DNA of 64,000 bases from Aldrovandia affinis (GCA_029706075.1 JAINUG010000023.1:3586447-3650446); one strand, 5' to 3'. Shown: positions 9,903 to 21,499, counted from the first letter of the stretch. Numbers and translations are program-made. The notes: generated by a model from the letters alone, not told the origin.

Positions 9903-11207
9903 CATCCTTTGAGCTAGGCCCTCAGTATTTCCTTACCTGAGATCTTTATTAACACTGGACTAGCTACAGGTAAAACTTAAATACATTTTCTTTAAATTAC
10001 ACAATTATTTTTGTACTTCATTCTGGGAAAATTATATTATTTTATTGCTAATACAATTGTTCAGAGAAAAATAATTTTAACCATTCCTCCATACAGAATA
10101 TTTGAAGAGCCTTCAGATGCTTCATTCTAACATAAGCATCCTTCTTCCACTGGGCAAAAAGCTCCATTTTGGTTTCATCTGACCATAGCAACCGGTTCTA
10201 ATGCCAAAGGTTTTACTGTCAGATCTGTATGTCCGCTGAGGCCTAATTAATCTAGTTTAATACATTTTTTAATTCATAACTAGATTAATATTTGTGTTAG
10301 TTCGCTCAGCGAGAGTGCAGGATTTCAGTTTGTATTTCCACTCAGATGTAGAGACATTTGCTCATTATTCCCAGTGTGCGTGTGAGCTGTGGGTCTCTAT
10401 ATCTCTAAGTTCCATTCATACACAGCTACACTTTTTTCCTGGTTCACAGGGAACATAAGTTGCCCCTAACATGACTCCTTTGAGGATGGGATTCAAAAAG
10501 AAATTAACATAGCTGAAAATCACAATCATAACCCTGGCCATCATGTGTGCCAGTCACCAAGTTCCCACTGAGACTCACTCTCCACTGGACAGCGAAGATT
10601 CACAAACACAATACCAACCAACATGTTTTTTTGTGTAACGCAGCTAGTTGTTGGAGAATCTGAGCGTCAACTTCAAGGTAATTTGCATATTCTTTATAAC
10701 AATTTGGGAATCTCTGTCTTTGTATTATTTATTGAAGTCATTCATTACTGAAACCTCATTTGCTAAGCTGGTTAGGTACTTAGGTGTGGTTACCCAATGT
10801 GCCAGCTAACTAGCTAGTAGCTAAGCCAAGTAGCATTAATTAGCTAATTAGGAGTCAACTTGGGATGATTCATTGTAGCATTTATTTAATAATGCAAAGC
10901 ATTATTTTTATCTCACCTGGTTTACCATGTGTTACAATACAGGCTAGCTAGTAGCACCACTTTGTTTCACTCTACTTCAGTTTGTGAAATTGCATAATTA
11001 CCACTTCCTTGTGCAGCATGAGCACATTTGACAGTTAGGGAATTCCAGAGAGGTCCATAAGCATTTGTTTGGAAGCATTTGGTGGTAAGCATTTTGAATA
11101 TCATTTCCGATTGCGTTAGTTGGGAAATAGATCTTGTTAGACTGCATTTAAATGACACAAAGATGAACATAGAATGATCAGGTGCTCAACATAATATAAT
11201 ATAATGT
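9903..11207. other. Mostly unique AT-rich sequence
   Basis: No gene is supported. A weak transposon-like stretch is listed separately at 10080-10200. Around 10810-10860 there are several near-palindromic GCTAGC/TTAGCTAA motifs of no clear meaning. Confidence 0.4.
10080..10200 (-). mobile_element. Possible old Tc1-like DNA transposon remnant
   Basis: AAAAGCTCCATTTTGGTTTC followed by ATCTGACCATAGCAA resembles the reverse complement of a stretch seen in many fish Tc1-like elements. No terminal repeats or open frame remain. Confidence 0.3.
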
Positions 11208-11395
11208 ATGTCATTTAGCAGACGCTTTTATCCAAAGACTGGCAAATATGATGCTTGCGCTTCAGTGAACTCAAAATAACACCAAATGGCCCCCATTTAA
11301 AGCAACTTACAGTAGTGAATGCATACATTTTTCAGTGTATGTGGTCCCAATGTGAACCAAACCCACAACCTAAGTGTTGGCAGCGCCATGCTCTA
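11208..11395 (-). mobile_element. tRNA-derived SINE (family T) with internal filler DNA
   Basis: On the minus strand the SINE body and tail are present (GTCATTTAGCAGACGC on the plus strand at 11211-11226). Between the tail and the body a ~65-bp stretch not found in other copies is inserted; 57 bp of it (11243-11299) match 9674-9730 at 51 of 57 positions. The A-box end leads into the 13-unit array. Confidence 0.75.
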
Positions 11396-11766
11396 CCTAC
11401 TGAACCACACAGAACCACACTCTACCTATTGAGCCACACAGAACCACGCTCTACCTACTGAGCCACACAGAACCACACTTTACCTACTGAGCCACACAGA
11501 ACCACACTTTACCTACTGAGCCACACAGAACCACACTCTACCTATTGAGCCACACAGAACCACGCTCTACCTACTGAGCCACACAGAACCACACTTTACC
11601 TGCTGAGCCACACAGAACCACACTACCTACTGAGCCACACAGAACCACACTTTACCTATTGAGCCACACAGAACCACGCTCTACCTACTGAGCCACACAG
11701 AACCACACTTTACCTACTGAGCCACACAGAACCACGCTCTACCTACTGAGCCACACAGAACCACAA
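11391..11766 (-). repeat. 29-bp minisatellite grown from a SINE A box, 13 units
   Basis: Thirteen units with the same CTACCTACTGAGCCACACAG core as the first array but different variants (CACTTT, CTATTG). One unit is shortened by five bases near 11612-11630. It is joined at its left end to the SINE body. Confidence 0.9.
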
Positions 11767-12950
11767 TAACAAAGTGGTTAAACCATTTAACTACAAACGG
11801 CTCACATACAGTAGGGTATTTTAAGTGTGAAGAGCCCCCCTCCCCAGGGCACCAGCCCCCCTGGTACGCGTGTGTACATTGGGGCACCACTGTTCCACAT
11901 GGCAGGGACTAAAAAGCACGATTGTGCTGACTGTTGGTGCATAATTAAGGCGACAATGATTGATGAACACGACCATCACGTCCCAACCGTGAGCAGCACA
12001 ACACAGACGGCCATTCGTCAGATCCGCACAAGTCTGCCATCCAGCAAGCTTGGGGAGGATTCTGGGAAAATCAACGCACAAAGCAAAATTCCTGATTAGA
12101 CCCATTTATTTTTCTGTAAATATTGAGGCTTTTAATCATCGGCAGTGGAGGAAATTAGATTCATGACAGGGTGGAAGCAGCAGTAAATTAATTCCAAAAG
12201 TGCAGAAATCCTCAGAGCTCAGCGTTCGTGTGTAAATCCATCACGGTAACATTCATTCTGTGAAATATTCCCACGAGACAGGGTGCTAATGCAGGAGTTG
12301 TCTGTTTCACTATCTCACACTAGCACAAGTGAGATAAAGTCCTGAAAACATGCAGCTTAAAATCACGGACTCCAGCCTGTTCCATTCCCGTCTCATCAAG
12401 GCTAATGATATTTTATCAACGGTTCTGCTGTTTAGGCCACAAGACTAAGTAAGTGGTAGCACCATCCCAAACTGCTGACTAATTAAAGTGCCACATGAGC
12501 CATTGTGTGGATTTATACACAAGCACGCAATCGTGCTGAGCTGTGGCTCTGTCGTTACGGGCCTGTGCCAGACACATCCTGCTCAGAGTGGGATAAACGC
12601 GGTTCTGTTTTGTGCATGAAGGCCATGGTTAATCCCCAGAGGGCAGAGGTATGGTAAGTGCTGGCTGAATCTGAGTGAAACCTTGGATGCAAGGCCAGGG
12701 GGAGAGATGGAAAAGCACAGGGTACCCTTGAAATAACAACGCGTAATGAGTGCGATTGATCCCTGATTAATGAAGTTGGCACATCCTCATCTGTCAGTTT
12801 CCCAAGCTGTTGTATGAGGTGTCTAATGAGGTCCCTTTGTCTTCCATTGTCCACTAACCAAAAAATAACAGGAAACATTTAGGGTTTCACAGAAGCATGT
12901 AAAGCACTGGCCTTGCATACTCATGAACTAGCTTTTGAGTACATATATTA
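11767..12950. other. Unique non-coding sequence
   Basis: No repeat family is recognised. Open frames of up to 107 codons have no known relative and no consistent coding pattern. Confidence 0.45.
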
Positions 12951-12963
12951 TGTGTGTGTCTGC

Positions 12964-12997
<34 letters not shown>

Positions 12998-13064
12998 ATG
13001 AGTGTGTGTGTGTCTGTGCATGAGTGTGTGTCTGTGCATGAGTGTGTGTGTGCGCGCGTGTGTG
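12951..13064. repeat. TG microsatellite with CATGAG interruptions
   Basis: TG repeats broken by CATGAG and CTGTGCATGAG blocks, suggesting a compound array. Confidence 0.9.
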
Positions 13065-14280
13065 AAAACTCGTCCTTTCAGTTCATTCTATTCACATGAT
13101 GAAAACCCCTATGACTACTCTGTCTGTTAAAAACATCTGGGCCACGCGTAGCACTTTAACCCCAGTGCCTGAAAGGAAAATGCTGTGGTCCCCCCTCAGG
13201 TCTGACTCAGCCAAGTGAACATGTGTATATGTCCTCATTACCAAGGACTCCTGCACATCTGTGAACTTCCCAGCCCCGCCTGAGAGCGGGGCGCTCCCTA
13301 ATGACAGGAGAAGGGCAGCCCATCGCTCTTCTGCACTGACCTTTCAAACACCGTCCCCTACAAGGCCCAACAACCTCAATTACGGGCGCAGAGCGAGATC
13401 CAACAGAGGTCGCCACTGATGTCCCTGCACTCAGGCCAAGCCTGGACTCATTTTCAAATAATATTTACGGTAGTTATGACAAATCTATTTCACTGCAACG
13501 CGCAAAATGTCACAGTAAGAAAAGCCTCTGCACCACAGAAGAACCTTGAATTAAAAACATTCACCTTACTCAAGCGAGCTTGTGGCAGCTCGTATGGTAA
13601 AAACTTCACCACGACTGCTGCGAAAATATGTCCGCCTGTAAATGTAGTAGCATACACAAAAAGTAATTACATAAATTGGAGTTACAGTAGCAAAATTGTA
13701 ATTCTCATACCGCTATTAGTACTAAAAGCTTGTCTTGTGCATCTGTGGACAATAAACAAAGCAGACATGGCAAGAAACAGCTTATGGACTTCAGAACAGG
13801 GGACAGCTCCCTGGAACTGAGCGGAAAGAGAGATTTCACCTCGAGACGCCACCGTCAGGCAGAACAAGCGGACAGAAGTGTGTATGAATGGCGAGTGTGA
13901 GAGAGAGCCGGTACAGTTCACCTTATACCTCATTCACTGTACTACAGCTAACAGGAGTGTGGAAGGGCTTGACCGCGCTTTGTTTGGACATCTGTAAGAT
14001 ATTTTCTCCATTCAGATTTGTAACACTGACCGCAGCCATGACTACAACCCTGGTGCTGAACCAACACCTGCTTTCTCCTGGCAGTGAAATAAAGTCACAT
14101 GCACAATTACCGTTACGGTAACTGAAGCCAGCCTTGACAAAATGCATCATACAGGAGATTTATTGCCTGTGATGATAGTTATGAAATGGTTTGTAAATCT
14201 GTCCACTTTAATGCTCAGGAGAAAAGCCCATGCAGAGAGGAGCAAAGATGGACTGAGTACTCCCTCAGTATCTCACCTGA
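13065..14280. other. Unique non-coding sequence
   Basis: The longest frame here (13419-13820, plus, 133 codons) matches no family I know, lacks a clear start context and is not supported by splice or domain features. No repeat is seen. Confidence 0.4.
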
Positions 14281-14286
14281 GACACT

Positions 14287-14420
14287 CCACAGTTCCACAC
14301 AAACCTGCTTTCGTACACAAGGCAGTGTGGGCCAGTGTATCCCAGGTGTTCACCTGATGGACACAGTTCCACACAAACCTGCTTCGGCTCTGGCAGTGCC
14401 ACCAAGGCAGTGTGGGCCGT
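14287..14420. repeat. Imperfect tandem duplication, unit about 76 bp
   Basis: CACAGTTCCACACAAACCTG occurs at about 14287 and 14363, each followed at a distance by CAAGGCAGTGTGGGCC. Confidence 0.75.
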
Positions 14421-14498
14421 AGAGTGGCCCTGTGTAACGTGCGCTCTCCAGGAGTTCTGGAACTCACATTAAAGTTCTGTTCAAGTCCAATTCAGAAA

Positions 14499-14850
14499 CA
14501 AAAAAAAAAAAAAAAAAAATCAGATGGAATTAGGGGCCCTCGCACTCCGCCCAGAATGCAAACTGTAGTCGCGGTTCGATTTCCGTCTGCATCAGTCTGA
14601 CTCCAGGAGCCCCGATTGGGGGCGGCTTTTGGCTGTCCGTCCCAGGGGGTGGGGGGAGGGACAGTCGGCATGAGCTCGCCGAGGAGCAGTAGGGCATTTC
14701 TAAAGAGCAGGTGGGTGAAGTTCCGTCTCGGAGGACGCGGATCATTGCTGGCCTCGGGAATATTAGCTTGACTAATATCATGAGGAGGGCAAATCTAAAT
14801 AAATAGAGTTGGAATTGGCTACTAAATTGGGAAAAGTTAAAAGCACCACT
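14499..14850 (+). mobile_element. tRNA-derived SINE (family L, head type 2)
   Basis: B box GCGGTTCGATTTCC near 14570, core GGCTGTCCGTCCCAGGG, then CTCGGAGGACGCGGATCATT and the tail TTGGCTACTAAATTGGG. The A-box end is degraded. A run of about 20 A's precedes it (14499-14519), possibly the tail of another insertion. Confidence 0.75.
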
Positions 14851-15132
14851 TTTAACTTACAAGCGTTCTTTCTGCACAATGACATACTACAAACTCAAGG
14901 GTTTGCTGTTTGGAATTCAGAAATATCCGCTTGTACATGATGACTAACATGGGGGAGGGGCTGTGCTGTACTACACTAAATCCTAAATACCAGCAATACG
15001 GCAGTTCTTTTCCTTTTTAAATGCCTTGCAGAGTTCAGTTTGTTTACATAAAAGCATTAATTTCTTTTTTTTTTTTTAAAGACAGCTTTGAGGCATTTTA
15101 ACCTTTCTTGCCAGAAAGTTCCATTAACAGAA

Positions 15133-15207
15133 TCAGCACTGGCCCAGGTAAGTCCATCAGCAGGAGTGTGGGAGTGAACAGTCTGGACTTACCTGGGCCA
15201 GTGCTGA
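15133..15207. other. Perfect 24-bp inverted repeat with 27-nt loop (hairpin)
   Basis: Arm 15133-15156 is the exact reverse complement of arm 15184-15207; arm one contains CACTGGCCCAGGTAAGTCC. The loop is 15157-15183. The overall size (75 nt) is in the range of a microRNA precursor, but a perfect stem without bulges is unusual for one. Arm one also carries a strong splice-donor-like CAGGTAAGT. It does not match any mobile element in this window. Confidence 0.8.
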
Positions 15208-15476
15208 GTCCGACGCAATCGGGGGTCACCCCCACCCATCCTCTGATACTCACACCCAGTTCAAGGGCCTGGGTAACGGGGACGAGAGGCTTTTAATGTA
15301 AAAATACACACTACACTGAGCTCAACCTCCACCACACGCCAGCGTCAGCACAGCCCACTATTCAACCACCGCCATTTTGACCTTCTGCACTTCACTACAC
15401 CACTGCTGCCAACAACAACAACTGTACTCTTCTCCGGCATAAAAAAACAAGGAAGAGTTATGTGTAAATAAAGGGA
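15208..15476. other. Unique non-coding sequence
   Basis: Nothing recognised before the large minisatellite. Confidence 0.4.
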
Positions 15477-15479
15477 GCT

Positions 15480-16650
15480 GGTTCTGTGTAGCTCAGTAGG
15501 TAGAGTGTGGTTCTGTGAAGTTCTGTGTGTCAAAGTAGGTAGAGCGTGGTTCTGTGTGGCTCAGTAGGTAGAGCGTGGTTCTGTGTGGCTCAGTGGGTAG
15601 AGCGTGGTTCTGTGTGGCTCAGTAGGTAGAATGTGGTTCTGTGTGGCTCAGTAGGTAGAGCGTGGTTCTGTGTGGCTCAGTAGGTAGAGCGTGGTTCTGT
15701 GTACCTCAGTTCTGGTTCTGTGTGGCTCAGTAGGTAGAGTGTGGTTCTGTGTGGCTCAGTAGGTAAAGTGTGGTTCTGTGTGTGTCAGTAGGTAGAGCGT
15801 GGTTCTGTGTGGCTCAGTAGGTAGTGTGTGGTTCTGTGTGGCTCAGTAGGTAGAGCGTGGTTCTGTGTGGCTCAGTAGGTAGAGCGTGGTTCTGTGTGGC
15901 TCAGTAGGTAAAGTGTGGTTCTGTGTGGCTCAGTAGGTAGAGCATGGTTCTGTGTAGCTCAGTAGGTAGAGCGTGGTTCTGTGTGTCTCAGTAGGTAGAG
16001 CTGGTTGTGTGTGGCTCAGTAGGTAGTGTGTGGTTCTGTGTGCCTCAGTAGGTAGAGTGTGGTTCTGTGTGGCTCAGTAGGTAGAGCGTGGTTCTGTGTG
16101 GCTCAGTAGGTAAAGTGTGGTTCTGTGTGGCTCAGTAGGTAGAGCATGGTTCTGTGTAGCTCAGTAGGTAGAGAGTGGTTCTGTGTGGCTCAGTAGGTAA
16201 AGTGTGGTTCTGTGTGTGTCAGTAGGTAGAGCGTGGTTCTGTGTGGCTCAGTAGGTAGTGTGTGGTTCTGTGTGGCTCAGTAGGTAGAGCGTGGTTCTGT
16301 GTGGCTCAGTAGGTAGAGCGTGGTTCTGTGTGGCTCAGTAGGTAAAGTGTGGTTCTGTGTGGCTCAGTAGGTAGAGCATGGTTCTGTGTAGCTCAGTAGG
16401 TAGAGCGTGGTTCTGTGTGTCTCAGTAGGTAGAGCTGGTTCTGTGTGGCTCAGTAGGTAGTGTGTGGTTCTGTGTGGCTCAGTAGGTGGAGCATGGTTCT
16501 GTGTGGCTCATTAGGTTCTGCGTGGTTCTTTGTGTCTCAGTAGGTAGAGCTGGTTCTGTGTTGCTCAGTAGGTAGAACGTGGTTCTGTTTGGCTCAGTAG
16601 GTAGAGTGTGGTTCTCTGTGGTTCTGTGAGGCTCAGTAGATAGCACTTAG
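15480..16650 (+). repeat. 29-bp minisatellite grown from a SINE A box, about 40 units
   Basis: About 40 units, most containing GTGTGGCTCAGTAGGTAGAG; TGGCTCAGTAGG fits the polymerase III A-box consensus TRGCNNARYNGG at every position. The array ends at its right side in the SINE body with one B box (16657-16667). A block of about 250 bp is nearly identical at 15765-16012 and 16199-16446, a shift of 434 bp or 15 units, showing a recent higher-order duplication. Two units are shortened (near 15700 and 15998). Confidence 0.92.
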
Positions 16651-16745
16651 GTTGTGGGTTCGAATCCCGGGCCACATATACTGAAAATTGTATGCATTCA
16701 CTACTGTAAGTCACTTTGGATAAAAGCGTCTGCTAAATGGAATAT
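16622..16745 (+). mobile_element. tRNA-derived SINE (family T) body anchoring the large array
   Basis: A-box-like GGCTCAGTAGATAGC, B box GGTTCGAATCC at 16657-16667, body (ACTGAAAATTGTATGC) and tail GCGTCTGCTAAATG. The spacing between the last A box and the B box is normal for a tRNA-type promoter. Confidence 0.88.
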
Positions 16746-17730
16746 ATTATTATATATGAAATGGATGATTTTGGCCTCAAATGTTGGGGGAGGTACACAA
16801 ACACATGCATAAGTGCAAAACTCACAATGCAGTGACATCACATGGGATCATGTCGGGTTTCAGAGTTGAACTTTCAAAGTGGAAGTGTCGGCCGCGTCTT
16901 ATGAAAAGTGATTGCGGCAATATGGAAACATTCATAAAGGCCTGAGCCGAAATTAATATTATGTAAATGACTGTGGCTCCCATGCAGAGCGCCATTTCAT
17001 TCCTTTCAATTCTGTGACATAATTGCGAGCTCTAAATGTGTGATCAACTCCGAAAATACCCACCCGTGGAGAGTTTGACATTTATTGAGTCTCATCTCAG
17101 TGGAATAATAAAATAAGGCAAAGTGAGAGACAAAAACGAAAGAGAGAAAGAGAAATCTGAAATGAGTACATTGGGAGCGATAGTGAAAATCTTTCCTCAG
17201 ATTTATGCGCGTTTCCTGTTTTCCATTTTTCATGAATGTGTTATTTGCTGCATCACTAATGGTGTGCGTTAAATAAACGATATGCAACATTTTAATTAAA
17301 GCTTCAGATACAAATGAGGGGGATCGGCAGTTTAGTAACGCCCCATCACCACCAAATAAATGAGTGCCTGGAAAATAGGTTCAGACCCCAGCCATAAACC
17401 ATTGCAATTCCATTTGATATTGCGACCGGAAGAATGGCAAAAAACATTTTAACACAATTTTTGCTAACAACAGTGCAACATGAAACGACCTGCCCCCAAT
17501 CTACAGAGTGATGCGTACAGAGTGAATGTTTTTCTCCACGGAAAGCCAGATGGTTTCCCATGGCACTTACTGCATAGAGTACTGACTAAACTCTAAACTT
17601 GCCTCACAATCTGGCCACCTAATCTTTCCCCCAATTTTCCTTTGGGCAAATAATCCCTCCCTTTCCACGTCAGTCGACGTGTGGTGAGAGTTTCTGGTGT
17701 GAAATGGCCGGCCACTCCCCTCCTCCGCAG
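16746..17730. other. Unique sequence with conserved-looking, gene-free blocks
   Basis: No repeat or exon is seen. Balanced composition and homeodomain-like TAAT motifs make 16850-17290 a candidate conserved non-coding element, by appearance only. Confidence 0.3.
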
Positions 17731-17799
17731 CATAAAGTGCTTTGAGATTGTGAAAGGTACTAAAAAAATGCACTCCATTACGATTATGATTATGTCTGA
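17731..17799 (+). mobile_element. SINE/LINE 3'-tail remnant
   Basis: AAAGTGCTTTGAGATTGTGA followed by an AGGTACT-AAAAAAATGCACTCC stretch resembles the 3' end of V-SINE/RTE-like fish elements (usually ending in AAAGCGCTATATAAAT and a simple repeat). Confidence 0.5.
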
Positions 17800-18515
17800 G
17801 CGTGTGAAGGCCGGATGATCTATGACATCGTCGCGGCTGGGCTGTCCAATCTTTGTGCCGCGAAAAGATCTGAAGGACGGAGATTCTCCTTCGTGTGAAC
17901 GTTGGGCCTCTACCCTCCAGTCCCCGTGGAGATGGCACACTTCTCACAGTAACTATTGTTCATCTCCCACGGCAACTGCAGTCATTATCACCACCGTGAG
18001 GAGGCTTGGCACCCCTGAGGTCAGGCCGGCTGGCCCCAACGATCTCAAGGTCACAGAAGAGCATGCCTGTGAGCGCACGGGCCCTCCGGCTGTGTGTGCC
18101 TGTGAAAGAGCTGCCCTGCGACCGGGCAAAAGGAGAGCCTCTCTTTTCTGTGTTACCTTCTGCTAATGCAAATAAACAAACAAACCCACTTTGGGAAACC
18201 CGCTTCACAAAGCAATGTGATTGGCCTATAAGCAAGACATTCAAGGAAAGAAAATAAAACATTAAAAATATGTATATATTTAAGTAAGATGCGACAGAAT
18301 GCACACGTTCAAAAAGACAAATATGACGTGGAGGTACAGCTTGGTCTTGTTTTATAACACAACCTTCACTTATTAAAGTCTAAAGTGTGGTGCAGATGCC
18401 TTCCATTCCACCACCACCTGCATGAAACAGATGGTTTGTATTGAACCTGCAATGTTCTCTAGAGCAGATACTAATTTGAACAATTACAACAGAAAAGGTT
18501 AGGCAGTGATCTCCA
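17800..18515. other. Unique non-coding sequence
   Basis: Nothing recognised. Overlapping frames on both strands (up to 126 codons around 17570-18300) lack domain features and look like chance frames in GC-richer DNA. Confidence 0.4.
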
Positions 18516-18518
18516 ACA

Positions 18519-18693
18519 CCCCCTGTGTGTGCTGGTTTACACTGTGTGTCCTGGGGACCCCCTGTGTGTGCTGGTTTACACTGTGTGTCCTGGGGACCTC
18601 TGTGTGTACTGGTTTACACTGTGTGCTGGTTTGGTTTACACTGTGTGTCCTGGGGACCCCCTGTGTGTGCTGGTTTACACTGTGTGTGCTGGT
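18519..18693. repeat. 39-bp minisatellite, about 4 units
   Basis: Units made of CCCCCTGTGTGTGCTGG, TTTACACTGTGTGTCC and TGGGGA; one unit is internally shortened. Confidence 0.85.
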
Positions 18694-19221
18694 TTTTGTT
18701 ATAGCCAATCTCTTGATCAATTAAAATAGTTGAAAATGTGTGAAAAGTTAACCATAATTTTCATTGCCAGTTAAACTCATTAAACTTCATTTTCCACAAA
18801 TAGTTTAGTTTCAGTGACCAGGTGTCCACACTTTCAGCAATTAGGCCCCCACTGATTTCACCTGCCAGTCTATAATTGAATCAATTAAAAAAGCTAACCT
18901 CTGTCCTGGGATGAGAATATGGACAGTTATTGGTTTATTTGTTAATTGTTGGGGACCAACAACAGTGTTACAGTATTTACATTACAACGTGAAAGTAAAA
19001 TGTTGCCAAAGCTAACGTAGAATGCAGTCATTTCCACAAATACGGACTCAGTCTGCCACACTTATAAACATAATTACTCATTTAAAACCCTTAAGATATA
19101 TTTCCAGCAGTCTGCACAAATGGGTTTGTGATCTCCAAAAACCTGTTAGAAATGTGATTTCCTGTCGACTGAACACAATGGCGTGGGCATGGACTTGTGT
19201 ATGACTGGCAGTGCTCTCCTC

Positions 19222-19264
<43 letters not shown>

Positions 19265-20175
19265 GTTATAAATCATTCTTTACTCGAGTCTCCTGTGTAA
19301 CTCCAGACGGAGCCCAATGCCACGGATTTCTGTCTGCCAGAAACAAAAACAGAAATCCGTCTGATGGCTCTTCTTGGCTCTCTTGTACGTGTGCATTCTG
19401 TGCATATTCCATGTGCCTAACGCCAATCAAAATACTGCCACAGTGAATATGCCTACTGACTTAATAAACTTAACGAACATCCCTCTAATTGTGCACATTA
19501 ACAAGCACAATTAGACATCTTAATTTCACACTGGCATTTTTTAAATCTCCCTACTTCATGCCAACGAGGCCCTGAAATTAAATGTGAAAATCACTCCAGC
19601 GGCAGCGGTCTGAAAACAATGAAGGATTTATAAATGCAACTCGAACGGTTTGACAAAAGCTTAAAATATTATAATTGTGATGCAACATATTTGCGGGGCA
19701 GCTAAGACTCAATTTACTAACTGCATCCACAGAAATATAATTCCATTTAAACCTCGATTCACATACATATTTATATGACACTTGACCCGTGTGTTTATTT
19801 TCTGAGTAAATCACGTCTAGAAGAAGCGCTGAGGATGAACCACAAACTGCCCTGGAAAATAACTGTCAATTCCCTCATAAAAAAGGCACACATCAGCTAT
19901 TTAAAACCATGTGTAAAACCATTTCTCCACATCATCTGTGGATAGGCAAAAAGTGTACGTTAGGCCTTTGGGCTGCACATCTGCACACTACCTGAAACGA
20001 GAGCTCAAAGTACTTATTTACTAATGTTAAAGTATAAACGTAATCAGATATCATTTATGATAATAACTGGTAATGTTCCTCATACACAACCCCATCAAAA
20101 TATGAAAAGACACAGCACGGGTGTCTCAATGTGGTCACTCACGCTAGTCCTGTTTAAATCACATGTTAAGACGCA
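18694..20175. other. Unique sequence with one GA microsatellite
   Basis: No gene is recognised. An 11-bp hairpin (CGGATTTCTGT / ACAGAAATCCG) lies near 19321-19358. The segment 19460-19800 is AT-rich with TAAT motifs. Confidence 0.4.
19226..19260. repeat. GA microsatellite
   Basis: Uninterrupted AG repeats, about 17. Confidence 0.95.
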
Positions 20176-20177
20176 GA

Positions 20178-20566
20178 ATGTTTTCTTTTCTTTTTTATGT
20201 TGTTTCTGATTTTATCCTATTTTTCTCCAAATTTAGTAGCCATTTACACCCTCTCTTTTCATGTCAATCCCCCTTGTGAGTTCGCTGCCGTAGCCCTAAA
20301 ACTGGCAGTGACAAAGGCGAGGTACCGCCTCCTCCAAGCTAGCACTCGCCAAGCCATCGACTATAACTCCGGTGCACAGAGAAACTCCTATACGCAGCGA
20401 TCTAATATCGGCTTCCCTCCCCCCTCCCTGGGGCGGACAGCCAATTGCCGCCCCTGGTAGCACTCCCGGCCAGAGCTGACTCTGGGGCGGTCGGTGGAAT
20501 CGAACCCCGGGCGCAGTGGCCAGCGTCAAACGTTGTAACCGCTAGACCACCCGGGTGGCCCCTTGC
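20178..20566 (-). mobile_element. tRNA-derived SINE (family L, head type 1), near complete
   Basis: On the minus strand: GGTGGTCTAGCGGTTACAAC (A box), GGGGTTCGATTCCACCG (B box), core GGCTGTCCGCCCCAGGG, and tail ending TGGCTACTAAATTTGGAG. It is the best-preserved head-type-1 copy here. Confidence 0.85.
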
Positions 20567-21499
20567 GTAAGTCACCTTTGATCAGTATTTCATGTGGAAG
20601 TGAAAATATTTCTGCAATATTTTGGTCCTTAGCTTCACACTACAGGAACCAGGAGGACAATGACACGACGATCCCATCAAAGCCTCCATCAGACTGCAGA
20701 GTGGACACGTGATGGAGCGCGCCACACAAAGCTAGCACGTTATCACGTTGTCACATACTGGACATGCTGGTGTGGCATTACACTGGTCGGAGGAGAATGA
20801 GGCCTGGCATGTTTTCACACGTGATTCGAACGGGAGAAATTTGTTTCCAGCCAGTCATCCTGCTCACTAATTCTTGTGTCTGGACATCAGCCTCAACACT
20901 AGTTATGTATTGCAGACTTTCTTTGCTAAATTCCCCAATTAAACGTGTAGTTAGCTCACTAATGGTTAGCATGCTAGCACAGTTAATAAGGCAACATTTA
21001 CATAGGTTTATGATTATTATTTTAGTTCAGTAATTTAAATTATGTTTCTATCTAACACAAATTAAAACAAAGTGTACAACTATTCCATAATTATTGTAGG
21101 AGTAGGGCTTTGTCCAGTATCCAACTGTCTGAATAATATTTGCAGAGTTGCATATAAAATGCGATGAAACACAAATGCCATCTTACCGTCACAGTCTATT
21201 CCGACGATCACTTTTATACAACGAGCCCTCACAATGTTCTTTACCCACCCATGTGCATCGAGTAAATTAGTTTGAACAGAACAAGACAGCAACACAAACA
21301 ATAATTAAAAGCTTGGTTAGTTTGTTCTTCCTGATTACTCTGGAGATTCAGACAGATTGTGCTTGATTAGTGACACGGTTCCTGTCAGGGACACATCTCA
21401 GAGACTCAAAGAGGAGAAAGGCCATTGCCTCACTGCTGATACACAATGAACACATTAGGCCATCTCCATAACCAACTGAAGTTATTCACCATTTTCTCC
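20567..21499. other. Unique non-coding sequence
   Basis: Nothing recognised. Confidence 0.4.

Noticed and set aside
13419..13820. Open frame of 133 codons as a possible gene
   Set aside because: No domain, no relative recognised, ordinary length for chance in 64 kb.
15480..16650. CRISPR array
   Set aside because: Units are contiguous tandem repeats without unique spacers, in a eukaryotic context next to a SINE.
16622..16700. Functional tRNA gene
   Set aside because: A and B boxes are present, but the sequence continues into a SINE body and L2-like tail and shows no acceptor-stem pairing.
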